Source: Olavius algarvensis Gamma 3 endosymbiont
GTDB taxonomy: Bacteria > Pseudomonadota > Gammaproteobacteria > GCA-001735895
DNA: 33,715 nucleotides
Assembly (NCBI GenBank): GCA_001735895.1
Contig: DS021202.1
Span: forward strand, 44,925 to 78,639
Reading direction: 5' to 3'
Both the position numbers and the translations under genes were made by a program. Of this stretch, positions 33,715 to 33,715 are shown one piece after another (the stretch's first letter is position 1; every line of letters begins with the position of its first letter). The notes beneath the pieces were generated by a model, which was not told the DNA's origin, searched no databases, and worked only from the letters and a program-made list of their open reading frames with translations.

Positions 33715-33715
33715 G

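Noticed and set aside
1-33715. CRISPR array, prophage, toxin-antitoxin pair or defence island
   Set aside because: No regularly spaced direct repeats, integrase, phage structural genes, or known defence domains were seen; nearly all coding content is housekeeping.

Overview
This is mostly ordinary chromosomal core DNA from a gammaproteobacterium, with a disturbed left end carrying insertion sequences. The family-level call rests on gene order typical of Gammaproteobacteria: ffh-rpsP-rimM-trmD-rplS with ypjD-corB divergent from it, xseB-ispA-dxs, dapA-bamC followed by a metallo-hydrolase, and proS followed by a lytic transglycosylase. BamC is itself a proteobacterial lipoprotein. The sequence does not support a lower rank.

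Layout. (1) 1-3000: the 3' end of an IS1182-like transposase, then a leftward run of a gamma-glutamylcyclotransferase-like gene, hslR and the C-terminal stub of an FAD-dependent oxidoreductase. The stub is cut by a complete IS3-family element (1733-2989) whose orfB carries an in-frame stop. (2) 2992-7180, leftward: a large TPR-like exported protein, htpG behind a very clear heat-shock (sigma-32 type) promoter, and a PilZ protein overlapping the end of htpG. (3) 7185-11798, leftward: a class II phosphodiesterase-like metallo-hydrolase, ffh, then the rpsP-rimM-trmD-rplS operon with its own promoter and an intrinsic terminator. (4) 12113-20185, rightward: ypjD, corB, radA, xseB, ispA, dxs, a cold-shock protein and folE2. 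(5) 20215-20536: a 322-bp MITE-like element with 22-bp terminal inverted repeats, lying between convergent genes. (6) 20533-25414, leftward: a metallo-hydrolase, bamC, dapA, an AI-2E/PerM-type transporter and a LysR regulator. (7) 25487-29644, rightward: a possible 32-residue ORF, a DUF4124 protein, proS, a lytic transglycosylase and a YcaQ-like DNA glycosylase. (8) 29679-33715, leftward: a TVP38-type membrane protein, an NTF2-like lipoprotein, a GspE/PilB-type ATPase broken by a one-base frameshift, a TlpA-like thioredoxin and a LysM protein running off the right edge.

Functionally the window covers ribosome and tRNA maturation, co-translational targeting, heat shock, isoprenoid precursor synthesis (dxs, ispA), lysine/peptidoglycan precursor synthesis (dapA), outer-membrane assembly (bamC), folate/tetrahydrobiopterin-type pterin synthesis (folE2) and DNA repair (radA, xseB, ycaQ-like). 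I see no CRISPR array, rRNA, tRNA, prophage or defence island. I did not find a convincing new multi-gene system. The most noteworthy items are the structured MITE-like element, the disrupted IS/oxidoreductase junction, the frameshifted ATPase, the paired GGGGACAG palindromes around ffh, and a terminator that sits directly on a gene start.
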